Positions 10,722-21,332 of a DNA stretch of 64,000 nucleotides are shown here, piece by piece. Where the stretch lies: the NCBI GenBank assembly GCA_028278455.1, contig JANQEH010000166.1:1-64000 (forward strand), in the 5' to 3' direction. A program made the translations under genes and the position numbers. Origin of the DNA: a bacterium. Its GTDB lineage: Bacteria; SM23-31. Each line of letters begins with the position of its first letter. Within the stretch, counting starts at the first letter, position 1. Under the pieces are notes generated by a model, which was given only the letters and a program-made list of their open reading frames with translations, was not told where the DNA came from and ran no database searches.

Positions 10722-13448
10722 TCATTTGTGGATAACATCGCTGATTGTTTTTGTGAGATCTCTCAAAGAGAATGGTTTCTGCAGGAATCCGTTTATACCG
10801 CTATCAATTGCTTCTTCAGCCCTTTCTTCAGCGCTGTAACCGCTAATAAGTACTGCTTTTACATCCGGATTCAGTTCTTTTAGTTCTTTATAGGTCTCGT
10901 TTCCATCTATTCCGGGCATAATCATATCTATTAATACAAGACCTATAGATTTCATATTATCTTTGTACAACTCCAATCCCATTTTGCCGCTCTTGGCCTC
11001 CAGAACCTTGTAACCACGACTTTCAAGCTGTTTGCCTAAAACATACCTGATCTTTTCCTCATCGTCTATTATAAGGATTGTCTCATTACTGCCGGAGACA
11101 TCCGGGAGTGGAATTTTTGTCTTGGGCAGTTCCTCTGTAACAGGTAAATAGAAATTAAAGGTAGTTCCTTCACCAGGCTTACTTATTACTGTAATCTCAC
11201 CTTTATGGTTTTTAATAATTCCGTAAGTAGTAGCAAGACCAAGACCTGTCCCTTTACCTTCTCCTTTTGTTGTATAAAAAGGCTCAAATATCTTTTCTTT
11301 GACTTCATTTGACATTCCGGTACCTGTATCTGTAAAGGACATCCTGACATAATCCCCCGGATCAAGATTCATAAGTCCCGTCTTTCCATTTCCATCAAAA
11401 TTTATAAGTTCAGTTTTCGCAGTCAGGTCTCCCCCTGAAGGCATGGCATCCCTGGCATTTATTATAATATTCGTTATCACCTGGTCAATCTGTGAGCAAT
11501 CTGCATAAACATATGGTATTTTCTGAAATTCCTTTTTTATCTTGACTTTTTTGTCGAATATTTTGTCCGAAATCTTCAATACTCGATTGATGGCTTTATT
11601 CAGGTCTAACGGTGTAGGATTAAACTCACCCCCTTTTGCAAAACCGAGGAGTTGTTTTGTCAGTTTTGAAGCCCTTTCAACACAGTCGACGATTATACCG
11701 ACTGCATTATTTTCAATGCTGCCTTCTTCATTGAATTTCATACCAAGCAAGTGTGCATATCCGAGTATAGATGTGAGAATGTTGTTGAAATCATGAGCAA
11801 TGCCCCCCGCAAGTCTACCTATAGACTCCATTTTCTGCGCATGGAATAATTGCCTCTCCAATTTTCTATTTTCTTCTTCAGTTTTTTTCTCTTCGGTTAT
11901 TACCCGGCCCTCAGGTACCAGATAAATAATTTTCCCTTCTTCGTTAATTATTGGTCTAAGCGAAAACTTGATATTTTGTAATTTGTTTTGCTTATCCTGA
12001 TGAACGGTTTCAAACTGAACATGATCACCGGCTCTCGCCCTCATGACAGCATTTTTTATTCTGTTTTTAACATCATCAGAAACATCCCACCATGGTGTTT
12101 CCCAAAAAGGTTTACCCTGTATCTCTTCAAGAGGCTTTCCTATGAAATCAATTGCAGTCTGATTTGCCATAAGGAGTGATCCCTCTGGTGAAAGCAATCC
12201 TGTAAATTGAAAGGCGTTGTTTACGATCGCTTCAAGTTTTTTTTGCGTGGAATACAATTCTCTTTCAGCATTTTTTCGTTCTGTCTGATCATTGCCGACA
12301 CAAAGGAAACCGACAATCTTATTATCTTCATTATAGATTATTTTATTAGTCCAGGCGATCCAGACCCGCTCACCGTTCTTCTTAACATTCTCATTCTCCA
12401 TATTCTCATATTTTACCGGATCAATAAGGAATTCCTCAACAAATTCAAACAGGTTTTTTCCTGTTTTTTCTTCGTTTAACGGTACAATCGTATCAAGAAC
12501 ATTTCTGCCTATTATTTCCTTAAGTGAGTATCCGAAGAAATTCTGAGCATACTCATTAAAGAAAGTAACGTTCCCGTCTACATCCATCCTGAGAATAATG
12601 CTGTTAGCATTCTCAACAAGTTCTCTGTATTTTTCCTCGCTCAGTCTCAACTTCCTTTCGGATTCTTTCCTTCTGGTGTCGTCAATTACAAATCCTTCAA
12701 TGATCCCTTTATCCGGGAATATTTTTAGAGAGAGTGACACATCTTTGATTTCTCCGTTGGGAAGAATATATCTTGTTTCATAACCTCTGATCTCACCATT
12801 ATCCTTAAGGAGTTTCATTAGATCTTCACGATCCTGATCAAGGTGAAGATCTTTCATAGTAATTCCTGATCTCAAGATCGATTCGGTGTTCCGAAAGCCT
12901 AAAAGTTTTGCCCCGGCATCGTTTGCGGAAAGGATTTTTCCGTCTGCTATCCTGGTACGGAATATCGCTACAAGTGCATTCTCAAATAGATTTCTATACT
13001 TATCTTCAGATTCTTTTAGTTTTTGTTCAGCAATTCTCCTTTCAGTTATTTCTCTATTAACTGCATATATGTTTCTTTCACTTGTCTCAAACTGTTTTGA
13101 CTCAAAATATCGTATTCCTCCTTCTCCTGATTTAAATCTCAATTCTGTCGATTGCGAATCCTTATATCTGGATTTTTTGATATTCAGTAAAGCTTCTTCC
13201 CTGCAGGAGTATAGCGATTTCATTATGTCAAAAATGGATCGTCCTACAAGATCCACCGGTTCATAACCATACTGCCTGACAGCATTATTTATGGTGATGA
13301 TCTTCCCATTGGGATCAATTTTTACTATTACATCATCAAAAATATTCAATACGGATTCCGGCGCAAAAGCAGGATGGCTTATAGATTCCATCCTGCCGTT
13401 ATCTCTGTTTATGCCTTTATCCTCTGTTATTTGTTTTTTCTCAGCCAT
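10722..13448 (-). CDS. Hybrid PAS sensor histidine kinase with C-terminal receiver
   Basis: Multiple PAS; H-box GRLAGGIAHDFNNILTSILGYAHLL; GTGLGLATTYGII; receiver ILIIDDEEKIR...VLIDMIMPGIDG...QKPFS. Confidence 0.92.
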   Translation of the reverse strand: MAEKKQITEDKGINRDNGRMESISHPAFAPESVLNIFDDVIVKIDPNGKIITINNAVRQYGYEPVDLVGRSIFDIMKSLYSCREEALLNIKKSRYKDSQSTELRFKSGEGGIRYFESKQFETSERNIYAVNREITERRIAEQKLKESEDKYRNLFENALVAIFRTRIADGKILSANDAGAKLLGFRNTESILRSGITMKDLHLDQDREDLMKLLKDNGEIRGYETRYILPNGEIKDVSLSLKIFPDKGIIEGFVIDDTRRKESERKLRLSEEKYRELVENANSIILRMDVDGNVTFFNEYAQNFFGYSLKEIIGRNVLDTIVPLNEEKTGKNLFEFVEEFLIDPVKYENMENENVKKNGERVWIAWTNKIIYNEDNKIVGFLCVGNDQTERKNAERELYSTQKKLEAIVNNAFQFTGLLSPEGSLLMANQTAIDFIGKPLEEIQGKPFWETPWWDVSDDVKNRIKNAVMRARAGDHVQFETVHQDKQNKLQNIKFSLRPIINEEGKIIYLVPEGRVITEEKKTEEENRKLERQLFHAQKMESIGRLAGGIAHDFNNILTSILGYAHLLGMKFNEEGSIENNAVGIIVDCVERASKLTKQLLGFAKGGEFNPTPLDLNKAINRVLKISDKIFDKKVKIKKEFQKIPYVYADCSQIDQVITNIIINARDAMPSGGDLTAKTELINFDGNGKTGLMNLDPGDYVRMSFTDTGTGMSNEVKEKIFEPFYTTKGEGKGTGLGLATTYGIIKNHKGEITVISKPGEGTTFNFYLPVTEELPKTKIPLPDVSGSNETILIIDDEEKIRYVLGKQLESRGYKVLEAKSGKMGLELYKDNMKSIGLVLIDMIMPGIDGNETYKELKELNPDVKAVLISGYSAEERAEEAIDSGINGFLQKPFSLRDLTKTISDVIHK

Positions 13449-13529
13449 TTTATATTACATTCTGTGCTAATACTCTCAATTTTGCTTCAGACAGTTGAGA
13501 ATGTCATCCAAAGAGAGAGATATTACTGT

Positions 13530-15056
13530 TTAGAAATTTCCGAAATCATCATTGTCTATATTAATCATCTCTTTTGCAGCTTCGATTTTATGGTTTTTCC
13601 CATTTGTGCTTTTGCTCTCTTCTTTTTTTACAGTCATATTATCAACATATTTCGTTTTATTGCTTTCTTTTAAATTGAACTTTGAGATCATCCGCTTTAA
13701 TTCATTCGCCTGACTATTGAGTTCCTCGGCAGCAGCAGCACCTTCTTCAGCGTTAGCGGTATTGGATTGTGTTACCTGGTCAATCTGTCCAAGTGCGTTG
13801 TTTATCTGATCAATGCCTTCAGCCTGCTCATTGGACGCGCTTGCAATCTCTCCCACAAGATCGGTTACTTTTGTTATACCGTCAACGATCTCCTCTAAGG
13901 CTTTCGCAGTCTCATCAGCGATACTGGTCCCGTTATCAACATTTTTCACAGAACCTTCAATGAGCTCAGTAGTTTCCTTTGCTGCTTCAGCACTTCTCTG
14001 AGCCAGATTTCTAACTTCTTCTGCAACAACCGCAAAACCTTTTCCATGTACACCGGCCCTCGCCGCTTCAACTGCCGCGTTGAGAGCAAGTAAGTTTGTC
14101 TGGAAAGCAATTTCATCTATTACTTTGATTATCTTCGAGATTTCATTAGATGACTGGTTTATATCGCTCATGGCCTCAAGCATTTTTTTCATCTGGTCGT
14201 TTCCCGTAACTGCTGTATCTTTAGCTGAAACTGCTAGACTGTTGGCCTGAGTAGCGTTCTCCGCATTTGTCTTGGTCTGGCCGGCGATCTGCGTTATCGA
14301 TGATGAAGTTTCTTCAAGTGAGCTTGCCTGCTCGGTTGCACCCTGAGATAATGCCTGACTTGAATCGGAAACCTGGGTAGATCCTGAAGAAACCTGGTCT
14401 GCTGCAGAAGATACCTGACCCAGGATATCGTTAAGAGAAAGAGTTGTAGCTTTCAAGGCATCCTGTATTCCGCAGAATGAATCGTGACTATCCTGGGTAA
14501 CCTCATCTGCAGAGGCAACGTCATATTCTGCAGTCAGGTCTCCTTCAGCGATCTTGTTAAGCGAACCTGTCAATTTGACGACCTCATTTTCCTGATACTC
14601 AAAGCACTTTTTAATTTTGTTTTGTGCATTTTTTATCTCAGTCATATCGACAACATATTCAACTGCCCCAATAATTGTCCCGTGCTCATCTTTGATTGGA
14701 GCCCCGGTGTACATTATTGGCAGGTTAAGCCCGGTCGGATCAGCAATAGTCTCACCTGTGGCAGTTTCATCTTTCTGCATAGCCTGTGCACATCGACATT
14801 CTGTAGTCTGACAGTGAGGTGTCTTAAACAAGTTATAGCATTTCATACCAACGCATTGTTCCGGGGTCATACCGACCACGCCTGCTCCTGCAGGATTCAT
14901 ATAAGTAATGCTCATATCAGTGTCAACTGCCATTATCACTGTAGGGATTAGATCTGGAAGTACAGCCTTTTTCTGGCATTCTGCGAGTTCAGCTTTTAGC
15001 GCTTTTTTACCGAAACCTAAAAAACCGCCTTCTGTTTTACTATTAATTTTTCTCAT
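13530..15056 (-). CDS. Cytoplasmic methyl-accepting chemotaxis protein with Cys-rich PAS domain
   Basis: No TM; PAS with [22 protein letters not shown]; conserved MCP signalling hairpin. Confidence 0.92.
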   Translation of the reverse strand: MRKINSKTEGGFLGFGKKALKAELAECQKKAVLPDLIPTVIMAVDTDMSITYMNPAGAGVVGMTPEQCVGMKCYNLFKTPHCQTTECRCAQAMQKDETATGETIADPTGLNLPIMYTGAPIKDEHGTIIGAVEYVVDMTEIKNAQNKIKKCFEYQENEVVKLTGSLNKIAEGDLTAEYDVASADEVTQDSHDSFCGIQDALKATTLSLNDILGQVSSAADQVSSGSTQVSDSSQALSQGATEQASSLEETSSSITQIAGQTKTNAENATQANSLAVSAKDTAVTGNDQMKKMLEAMSDINQSSNEISKIIKVIDEIAFQTNLLALNAAVEAARAGVHGKGFAVVAEEVRNLAQRSAEAAKETTELIEGSVKNVDNGTSIADETAKALEEIVDGITKVTDLVGEIASASNEQAEGIDQINNALGQIDQVTQSNTANAEEGAAAAEELNSQANELKRMISKFNLKESNKTKYVDNMTVKKEESKSTNGKNHKIEAAKEMINIDNDDFGNF

Positions 15057-15097
15057 CTTTCATTCTCCTATGATTACATGAATTAAACATTTCAAAT

Positions 15098-15574
15098 TTA
15101 CAATGACAATCCTTCAAGCAGTTTCTGAATGTCAAGAAGGATCTTTACAGAATCGCTAACTTTACCGAACGCTTCAACATAATTTTCGCTTGTATTATTG
15201 CTGACTTCCTTCTCAATATCTGTAAGGGGAATATCAAGTACTTCTGATACAGTATCCACAATAAGCCCAACATCTTTACTTTTTATGTTTACTACAATTA
15301 TACTGGTTCTTTCGTTATATTCAATTTCCGGCATTCCGAACCGGAGTCTTATGTCCATAACCGGTATGATTTTCCCTCGTAGGTTGATTATTCCTTTGAT
15401 AAACACCGGTACATCCGGCACTTCTGTTATCTTCTGGATACCTATAATCTCCCTCACATCTTCGATATTTATACCATATTCTTCATTTCTTAAAGCGAAT
15501 GTCAAAAACTTCCTTTCCTGAACCTCAATCAGGGCCTCCTCATGTTCAGTCATTATTTGTTCTTCGGTTTCCAT
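15098..15574 (-). CDS. cheW: CheW-like coupling protein
   Basis: FLTFALRNEEYGINIEDVREIIGIQKITEVPDVPVFIKGIINLRGKIIPVMDIRLRFGM. Confidence 0.92.
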   Translation of the reverse strand: METEEQIMTEHEEALIEVQERKFLTFALRNEEYGINIEDVREIIGIQKITEVPDVPVFIKGIINLRGKIIPVMDIRLRFGMPEIEYNERTSIIVVNIKSKDVGLIVDTVSEVLDIPLTDIEKEVSNNTSENYVEAFGKVSDSVKILLDIQKLLEGLSL

Positions 15575-15588
15575 AATAACTCCCTTGT

Positions 15589-15948
15589 TTATTCAATTAT
15601 ATATTTAGCTTCATTTTGATGAATAGAAAGTACATTAGTCAGCTCTGTATTCCTGAAAGGTTTTCTCAAAAGCGGATAATCAAGCATATTATCAGCGAGA
15701 TCAAATCCGGTCATCAGGATTGTACTTGTGTCAGGAAAATTTTTTTTAACCATTTCAGCTAATTCAAATCCACTCATTTCAGGCATCATTATATCCGATA
15801 AAAGTATATCGAAATCACGCTCGATCATTATCTGAAGAGCTATTTTTCCACTGGTAGCAGTAGCTACATAATAGCCGGTTGTTTCTAAATGCTTTGCTAA
15901 CATTTCTAATATTAAAGGTTCATCATCAACTATCAGTATTCTTTTCAT
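15589..15948 (-). CDS. Single-domain receiver protein with shortened alpha4 region
   Basis: ILIVDDEPLILEML...ILLSDIMMPEMSG...TGFDLADNMLDYPLLRKPF. Confidence 0.88.
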   Translation of the reverse strand: MKRILIVDDEPLILEMLAKHLETTGYYVATATSGKIALQIMIERDFDILLSDIMMPEMSGFELAEMVKKNFPDTSTILMTGFDLADNMLDYPLLRKPFRNTELTNVLSIHQNEAKYIIE

Positions 15949-15995
15949 ATTAGGGTCCTTTTATTATTGTTATTAGCTCCTGTGGGGGATTTAAT

Positions 15996-16011
15996 TACAA
16001 TACTTGTACCA
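15996..16011 (-). promoter_or_regulatory. Sigma54 (-24/-12) promoter TGGTACAAGTATTGTA (minus strand)
   Basis: GG/TG spacing matches the -24/-12 consensus; 48 bp upstream of the receiver start at 15948. Confidence 0.6.
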
Positions 16012-16130
16012 GAATTTTCCAGACAGATAAATTGTTTCTGATATTTAAATTATAAATAATTGTAAATACTGATATTAATAGAGGTGTTTTTTTTTTGAAG
16101 GGTGAATTGAAGCAAATTTCAATTTTAATT

Positions 16131-16184
16131 AGTGTCCAGATTCACTATACATTCAAGGAAAGTGTTGTTCAGAATCTGAACACT
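16131..16184. promoter_or_regulatory. Candidate UAS pair: AGTGTCCAGATTCACT and GTTCAGAATCTGAAC
   Basis: 16167-16181 has perfect 7-bp arms; 16131-16146 is a degenerate related site; centres about 33 bp apart, about 155-190 bp upstream of the inferred start site. Confidence 0.55.
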
Positions 16185-17538
16185 ATTTATTGTCTTCAAT
16201 TTTGTATTTCTTGATCTTATCGATTAAAGTCGTTCTCGAGATCTTCAGGCATGACGCAGCTTTTGATCTGTTCCCGGAAAATTTTGCAAGAATATTCGTT
16301 ATATGATGTTTTTCATTTGACTCCAAAGACAAATTATTCTGGTCAAAAGAATTCTCATTTTCTTTGCCGATATGTGAAATCTCGTCAGGTAGATCGTGAG
16401 GTTTAATCTCATCTCCTTCATACAGTATAGCGCTTCTTTCGAGTACATTCTTCAATTCACGTACATTGCCTGGCCATGAGTAACCCTGTAGCATTGATAC
16501 TGCCCTGTTGTTAATCCTGAGATCAGGCTTATGCAGCCTTTCTTCAAGCTCTTTAAGAAAGTGTTCTATAAGCTCAGGGATGTCATTCTTTCTTTCTTTT
16601 AGCGGAGGAACTATAATAGGCAGGACATTTAATCTGAAGAACAAATCTTCTCGAAAATTTCCTTTTGAGACTTCCTTTTTGAGATCTTTGTTGGTCATGG
16701 CAATTACCCTGACATTTACAAGTCGATTTTTATTCTCGCCTATTCTCTTAATCTCGTTTTCCTGGAGAAATCGCAGAAATTTCACCTGTGCGGATAAGGA
16801 AAGTTCGCCAACTTCATCAAGGATAATCGTACCTTCATCAGCCTCTTCGATTAAACCTTTTTTCTCGTTCATCGCACCGGTGAATGCTCCTTTAGTATGC
16901 CCAAATAATTCGCTCTCATGAAGATTCTCAGGGATTGATCCGCAGTTTAGGGTTACAAGAGGTCCGTCTATCCGCATACTGTTGAAGTGAATAGCCTTAC
17001 CTATCAACTCCTTGCCGGAGCCGCTGGGTCCGGTAATAAGAACAGTAGAATCGGTTTTGCAGACTTTTGTAACAAGCTTTAAAACATAAAGTATCGGCTT
17101 ACTTTTTCCGATAATTTCCTCGAACCTGTATTTTTCTATCAACTCTCTCTCGAAGGCATCAATTTTTGCCGTAAGCTTCCTTTTTTCAATAGCTCTTTCA
17201 ACAGTAAGAAGGATCTCCTCGATATCGGAATCCTTTGTGATATAATCATATGCTCCTTCTTTCATTGCATGTACTGCGGTCTTAACTGATGCATAAGCAG
17301 TAATTAGAATTATTTCTGTTGCAGGATTCAGTTTTTTTACTTCTTCGATCACGTTTAGACCGGTTATATCTCCCATTCTGAGATCTGTCAGTACGACATC
17401 GAAAAATTCATTTCTGACTATTTCGATGCCTGTTTCTCCATCCTGAGCGTCTTTTGCATCATAACCCTCTTTTTTAAATCTGTACTTCAGGGTTTCGCGC
17501 ATGGCCGAGTTATCATCTATTATGAGGATTTTATTCAT
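16183..17538 (-). CDS. Sigma54-dependent NtrC-type response regulator
   Basis: Receiver, AAA+ (GPSGSGKELIGKAIH, GAFTGAMNEKKGLIEEAD), C-terminal Fis HTH. Start ATG at 17538 preferred over the TTG at 17556. Confidence 0.95.
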   Translation of the reverse strand: MNKILIIDDNSAMRETLKYRFKKEGYDAKDAQDGETGIEIVRNEFFDVVLTDLRMGDITGLNVIEEVKKLNPATEIILITAYASVKTAVHAMKEGAYDYITKDSDIEEILLTVERAIEKRKLTAKIDAFERELIEKYRFEEIIGKSKPILYVLKLVTKVCKTDSTVLITGPSGSGKELIGKAIHFNSMRIDGPLVTLNCGSIPENLHESELFGHTKGAFTGAMNEKKGLIEEADEGTIILDEVGELSLSAQVKFLRFLQENEIKRIGENKNRLVNVRVIAMTNKDLKKEVSKGNFREDLFFRLNVLPIIVPPLKERKNDIPELIEHFLKELEERLHKPDLRINNRAVSMLQGYSWPGNVRELKNVLERSAILYEGDEIKPHDLPDEISHIGKENENSFDQNNLSLESNEKHHITNILAKFSGNRSKAASCLKISRTTLIDKIKKYKIEDNK

Positions 17539-20500
17539 AGCTGTTTCCTTTTTCAAAATTAAGAGGTAAATAGATGCTGAATATTGTGCCTTCTGCTAAT
17601 ATAGACTTGACTGTTATAGTTCCACCATGATCTGAAATTGTCTTCCTGGCAATTGACAAACCAAGACCGGTTCCATTTGCTTTTGATGTAACATATGGAT
17701 CAAAGATCCTTGAGATCATTGCTTCAGATATTCCTGCACCGTTATCGGAAATTATGATCCTGATATTATCTTCCCCCATATATTTAACGGAATCAGCAAA
17801 TAACCTGATTTTTCCTCTTTCCTGTACTGCATCCACAGCATTTAGAAGTAGATTCAGGAAAACCTCTTTAATCAGATCCTTATCCAGGTTCAATTCCGGC
17901 AGTTTTTCAGTAACGGATACATCTAAATCAATATTTTTTGAAATATATGATTCATTATTCTCTACAAGGAACATAAAATCCTCAATAATAGGTTCTAACC
18001 TCTGTTTCAGTAATGTCGGCGTCTTCATCCTGCTGAAGGATAAGAACTCGTTAACAATTCCATCCAATCTGTCTGTTTCCTGCAGCACAATATCGATCAA
18101 CCTCTGTTCATCCGATTCAAGTTCAAGGTAAGTGTTCAGATTGCTGGCTGCAAATCTTATTGAGGATAAGGGATTTCTAACCTCGTGCGCGACCTTTCTG
18201 GATATATCTCCCACAGTTGAGATCTTCTGTGCAAATTCGAGGTCTTTCTCCAGCTTCTTCTTGTCCGTTATATCTATGCTGTATTCAATCATCCGGACAA
18301 GGTTTCCTTTCGAATCAAAAATTGGAAAACCATGGATCTCAAAGGACCTTTCAAATCCGTCAGGATCAGTATGAATGTGTTCTACTACAACCGGTTTTTT
18401 ACTATTTTTGATCAACTCGATTGTGCATGGGTGGTCTTTGCCGCAGCAAGGCGTGTCGGATTGATGTGTAAGCAGGTGACAGGTTGAGTTTTCATCCAGC
18501 TTTCCGAAATTTGCAGCATTATTTGCCATCTCCACCTGGTAAGTATCAATGTTGATAACGTAGAAAGGGTGAGAAAGGCTTTCGAGAAGATTATTAAGGA
18601 ATTCATTCTGTTTTCTTATTTCATCTTCTGCCTGTTTCTTCTTTGTAATATCTTCATAGATCGCAAAGATCTCACCTGACGGCAGTTTATACACGTAATT
18701 TTCTCTCCAACCTGATATTCTATCATCTTTGTATTGCCTGATTGGTAAATAACCATTTATACCTGTTTTATACACAGTCTCGAACACTTTAAACAATCCA
18801 AAATCTTTGATACTTGGAAAAACTTCTGTTACTTTCTTGCCGATCAATTCCTCTTTTTTAATATTTTCAATCATTTCAGCAGACTTGTTAAAATCGAGAA
18901 AGACAAAATCCTTACCGTTATCCTCAGCTTTATATACTGCTACGCCGTTTGTGATTGTATCAAACATTGCTCTGAACCTTTCTTCACTTTCTTTCAGAGC
19001 ATCTTCAGCATTTCTTCTCTCAGAAATATCCACGTGTGTACCAACCATTCTGAGCGGTTTATTATCATCGTCAAATTCTACGGCCTTTCCCCTGCCGAGT
19101 ATCCATTTATATTCTCCATTCTTCATTTTCATCCTGAATTCGATAGAGAATGGTCCCATATCCGGTTTGAGATATTTTTTTACGCCTGAGACTGTAAAGT
19201 CTTTTTCTTCCGGATGGAGCAGCATTTCCCAGGTCCTGTAAGAATGAGGAAATTCATCTGGCTTATAGCCCAGCATGGTAAGCCATCTGGGGCTGAAATA
19301 TACTTCTCCAGTTGCTATATTCCAGTCCCAGATAGCATCAGTAGTTGCTTCAAGTACCATATGCAACCGTTTTTCGGCGCTTATTCGCTCAGTAATATCA
19401 AGTGCCGTGAAAGTTATACCTTTAGAAAGGTCTTCAGTATCCATGGGAGTTGAGCTGAGAAGTACATCGATTATTTGTCCATTTTTACATTTTAATTTTG
19501 TCTCAACTGTTAATGCGCCTTTTTCAATTATCTGATAATATTTATCCTTTCCGTATATCTCAAATTCTCCACCGGGCGGATCCAGCATACTTGAGTGGTT
19601 GCCTATCAGTTCATCTTCCATGTATCCGACAATCTCGCAGAACCTCTCATTAACTTTCTGAAACACACGATCAATGGCAACACCGATTCCTGTAGGGGCA
19701 GATTTAAATACACTCTTCAAAAAATCTACGCTTTCTTTATATTCTTCTTTTACTTTTTTCTGCTCAGTGACATCCTTTGCAAGAGTTAATAAGTATTTTT
19801 TTCCACCTATCTCAATGAATTCCATGAATATTTCCACATCGAGAACGCTGCCCGATTTTGACAGAAGTTTCCCCTTGTGGTCACTCACCTTTCCGTCTCT
19901 TTCTAAGGTTTCAATCAATTTGTTCCTATGTTCGTAATCTAACCATAGACCTAAATCAAATGTCGTTTTTCCCAAGATATCATCACTTGTATAACCGAAA
20001 GTCCTGGTGAATCCTTCATTTGAATCAATCAGAAAACCTGTATCGGGTTCAGTTATAATAATTGAATCAGGACTGGAATACAATATCATAGAGAATTTTT
20101 CTCTGCTCACTCTTAAATCTTTTTCAGCTATTTTTCTACTCGTTATTTCAGATAAAACTCTGTATGTATGGATTTCTCCTTCTTTTTGAGGGTGACTGAG
20201 AGCACGGTCATGCAGCCATATCCAATCTCCATTTTTCTTTTTAATCCTGTATTCAGTATCAAAAGGTGTTCCTTCTGACATGAGCTTAGTGATTGCATTT
20301 TCAAATTTTTCTTTGTCATCCTTGTGGATCCGGTTAAGCCAAAATACATTTCCACCCTTGATAATTTCTTTAGAAGTAAAACCGAAAATCCTTTTAATGT
20401 TCGGGCTTAAAAAGCTTGTATGGCCCTTGTTATCAGTAACCCAGGTCACATCGGGGATGTTGTTTATCAGTAATCGGTATTTTTCTTCACTTTCTTTCAA

Positions 20501-20887
20501 AGCAAGCTCGGTTAATTTCTGTTTTGTTATATCCTGTATTGTACCTAAAACTGATATAACTCTGCCAGCCGCATCCCAATCATGTATCACATTTTCATGA
20601 ATCCATTTTATTTTATTATTGGCAATTACTCTAAATTCAATGTCGTATTTCTCACCGTTTTTAATCCTATTCCAGGAACTGATTACATATTCACGGTCAT
20701 CCGGATGGACTGCATCTAAGAAAATTTTATATTCAGGAGCGGAATTTCTACTCAGACCGAGTATGGAATATACTTCGTCGCTCCATTCGAATTCATCCTT
20801 GTCAATATCATAAATCCAGCTTCCTATTTGTGCCGCCTTCTGCGCTCTTAATAAATTGTCTCTATTGAGAATAAATTTATCGGACAT
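17531..20887 (-). CDS. Soluble multi-PAS sensor histidine kinase
   Basis: Many PAS/PAC repeats; H-box ISRKVAHEVRNPLSSIRFA; GTGLGLSIARKTISDHGG; overlaps the start of the NtrC gene. Confidence 0.93.
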   Translation of the reverse strand: MSDKFILNRDNLLRAQKAAQIGSWIYDIDKDEFEWSDEVYSILGLSRNSAPEYKIFLDAVHPDDREYVISSWNRIKNGEKYDIEFRVIANNKIKWIHENVIHDWDAAGRVISVLGTIQDITKQKLTELALKESEEKYRLLINNIPDVTWVTDNKGHTSFLSPNIKRIFGFTSKEIIKGGNVFWLNRIHKDDKEKFENAITKLMSEGTPFDTEYRIKKKNGDWIWLHDRALSHPQKEGEIHTYRVLSEITSRKIAEKDLRVSREKFSMILYSSPDSIIITEPDTGFLIDSNEGFTRTFGYTSDDILGKTTFDLGLWLDYEHRNKLIETLERDGKVSDHKGKLLSKSGSVLDVEIFMEFIEIGGKKYLLTLAKDVTEQKKVKEEYKESVDFLKSVFKSAPTGIGVAIDRVFQKVNERFCEIVGYMEDELIGNHSSMLDPPGGEFEIYGKDKYYQIIEKGALTVETKLKCKNGQIIDVLLSSTPMDTEDLSKGITFTALDITERISAEKRLHMVLEATTDAIWDWNIATGEVYFSPRWLTMLGYKPDEFPHSYRTWEMLLHPEEKDFTVSGVKKYLKPDMGPFSIEFRMKMKNGEYKWILGRGKAVEFDDDNKPLRMVGTHVDISERRNAEDALKESEERFRAMFDTITNGVAVYKAEDNGKDFVFLDFNKSAEMIENIKKEELIGKKVTEVFPSIKDFGLFKVFETVYKTGINGYLPIRQYKDDRISGWRENYVYKLPSGEIFAIYEDITKKKQAEDEIRKQNEFLNNLLESLSHPFYVINIDTYQVEMANNAANFGKLDENSTCHLLTHQSDTPCCGKDHPCTIELIKNSKKPVVVEHIHTDPDGFERSFEIHGFPIFDSKGNLVRMIEYSIDITDKKKLEKDLEFAQKISTVGDISRKVAHEVRNPLSSIRFAASNLNTYLELESDEQRLIDIVLQETDRLDGIVNEFLSFSRMKTPTLLKQRLEPIIEDFMFLVENNESYISKNIDLDVSVTEKLPELNLDKDLIKEVFLNLLLNAVDAVQERGKIRLFADSVKYMGEDNIRIIISDNGAGISEAMISRIFDPYVTSKANGTGLGLSIARKTISDHGGTITVKSILAEGTIFSIYLPLNFEKGNSYE

Positions 20888-20918
20888 ATTATTATCTCCG
20901 CGAAAATTGGATACCTAA

Positions 20919-20940
20919 TATCAGAATTTTCTGACTGATA
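20919..20940. promoter_or_regulatory. Palindromic operator-like site TATCAGAATTTTCTGACTGATA upstream of the multi-PAS kinase
   Basis: TCAGAA-TT-TTCTGA inverted repeat; similar to TACCAGAATTTTCCAGACAGATA at 16007-16029. Confidence 0.4.
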
Positions 20941-21332
20941 AACAGTTAAAGTATTATAGAAGAAATAATGACTCAATCTGCAGAATACCCATTAATATAA
21001 ATAGTATATTAAAATGCATTCGGGAAATCAAGTTTAATGTATAATATTATTCAATTTGAGATGTAAAGTATTTCTCTCTGTATAATATATACGTAAATTA
21101 GAGTATTCTTTCTAATTATTAGTAGAATATTATGCTATTTCAGTCAAAAAAAGTCTTGAGAATAATTGAAGCAGCTTTTAACTTCTTTTAGATTCTAACC
21201 GGTGTAAATTAAAACGCTTACTTTTAATTTTTGACTTTTTTTCAAGATTTGAGTACAAATACGCAGCAGACGGCTAATCTTTACATTTTAAGAAGAAAAT
21301 AATATCTTAATCCAAATAACCGGAAGCACATT

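Noticed and set aside
10680-10883. 67-aa plus-strand ORF overlapping the 3' end of the hybrid kinase
   Set aside because: Antisense to a well-supported receiver domain; no recognisable features.
18807-20813. Many plus-strand ORFs (up to 144 aa) within the multi-PAS kinase
   Set aside because: Antisense shadows of PAS coding sequence.
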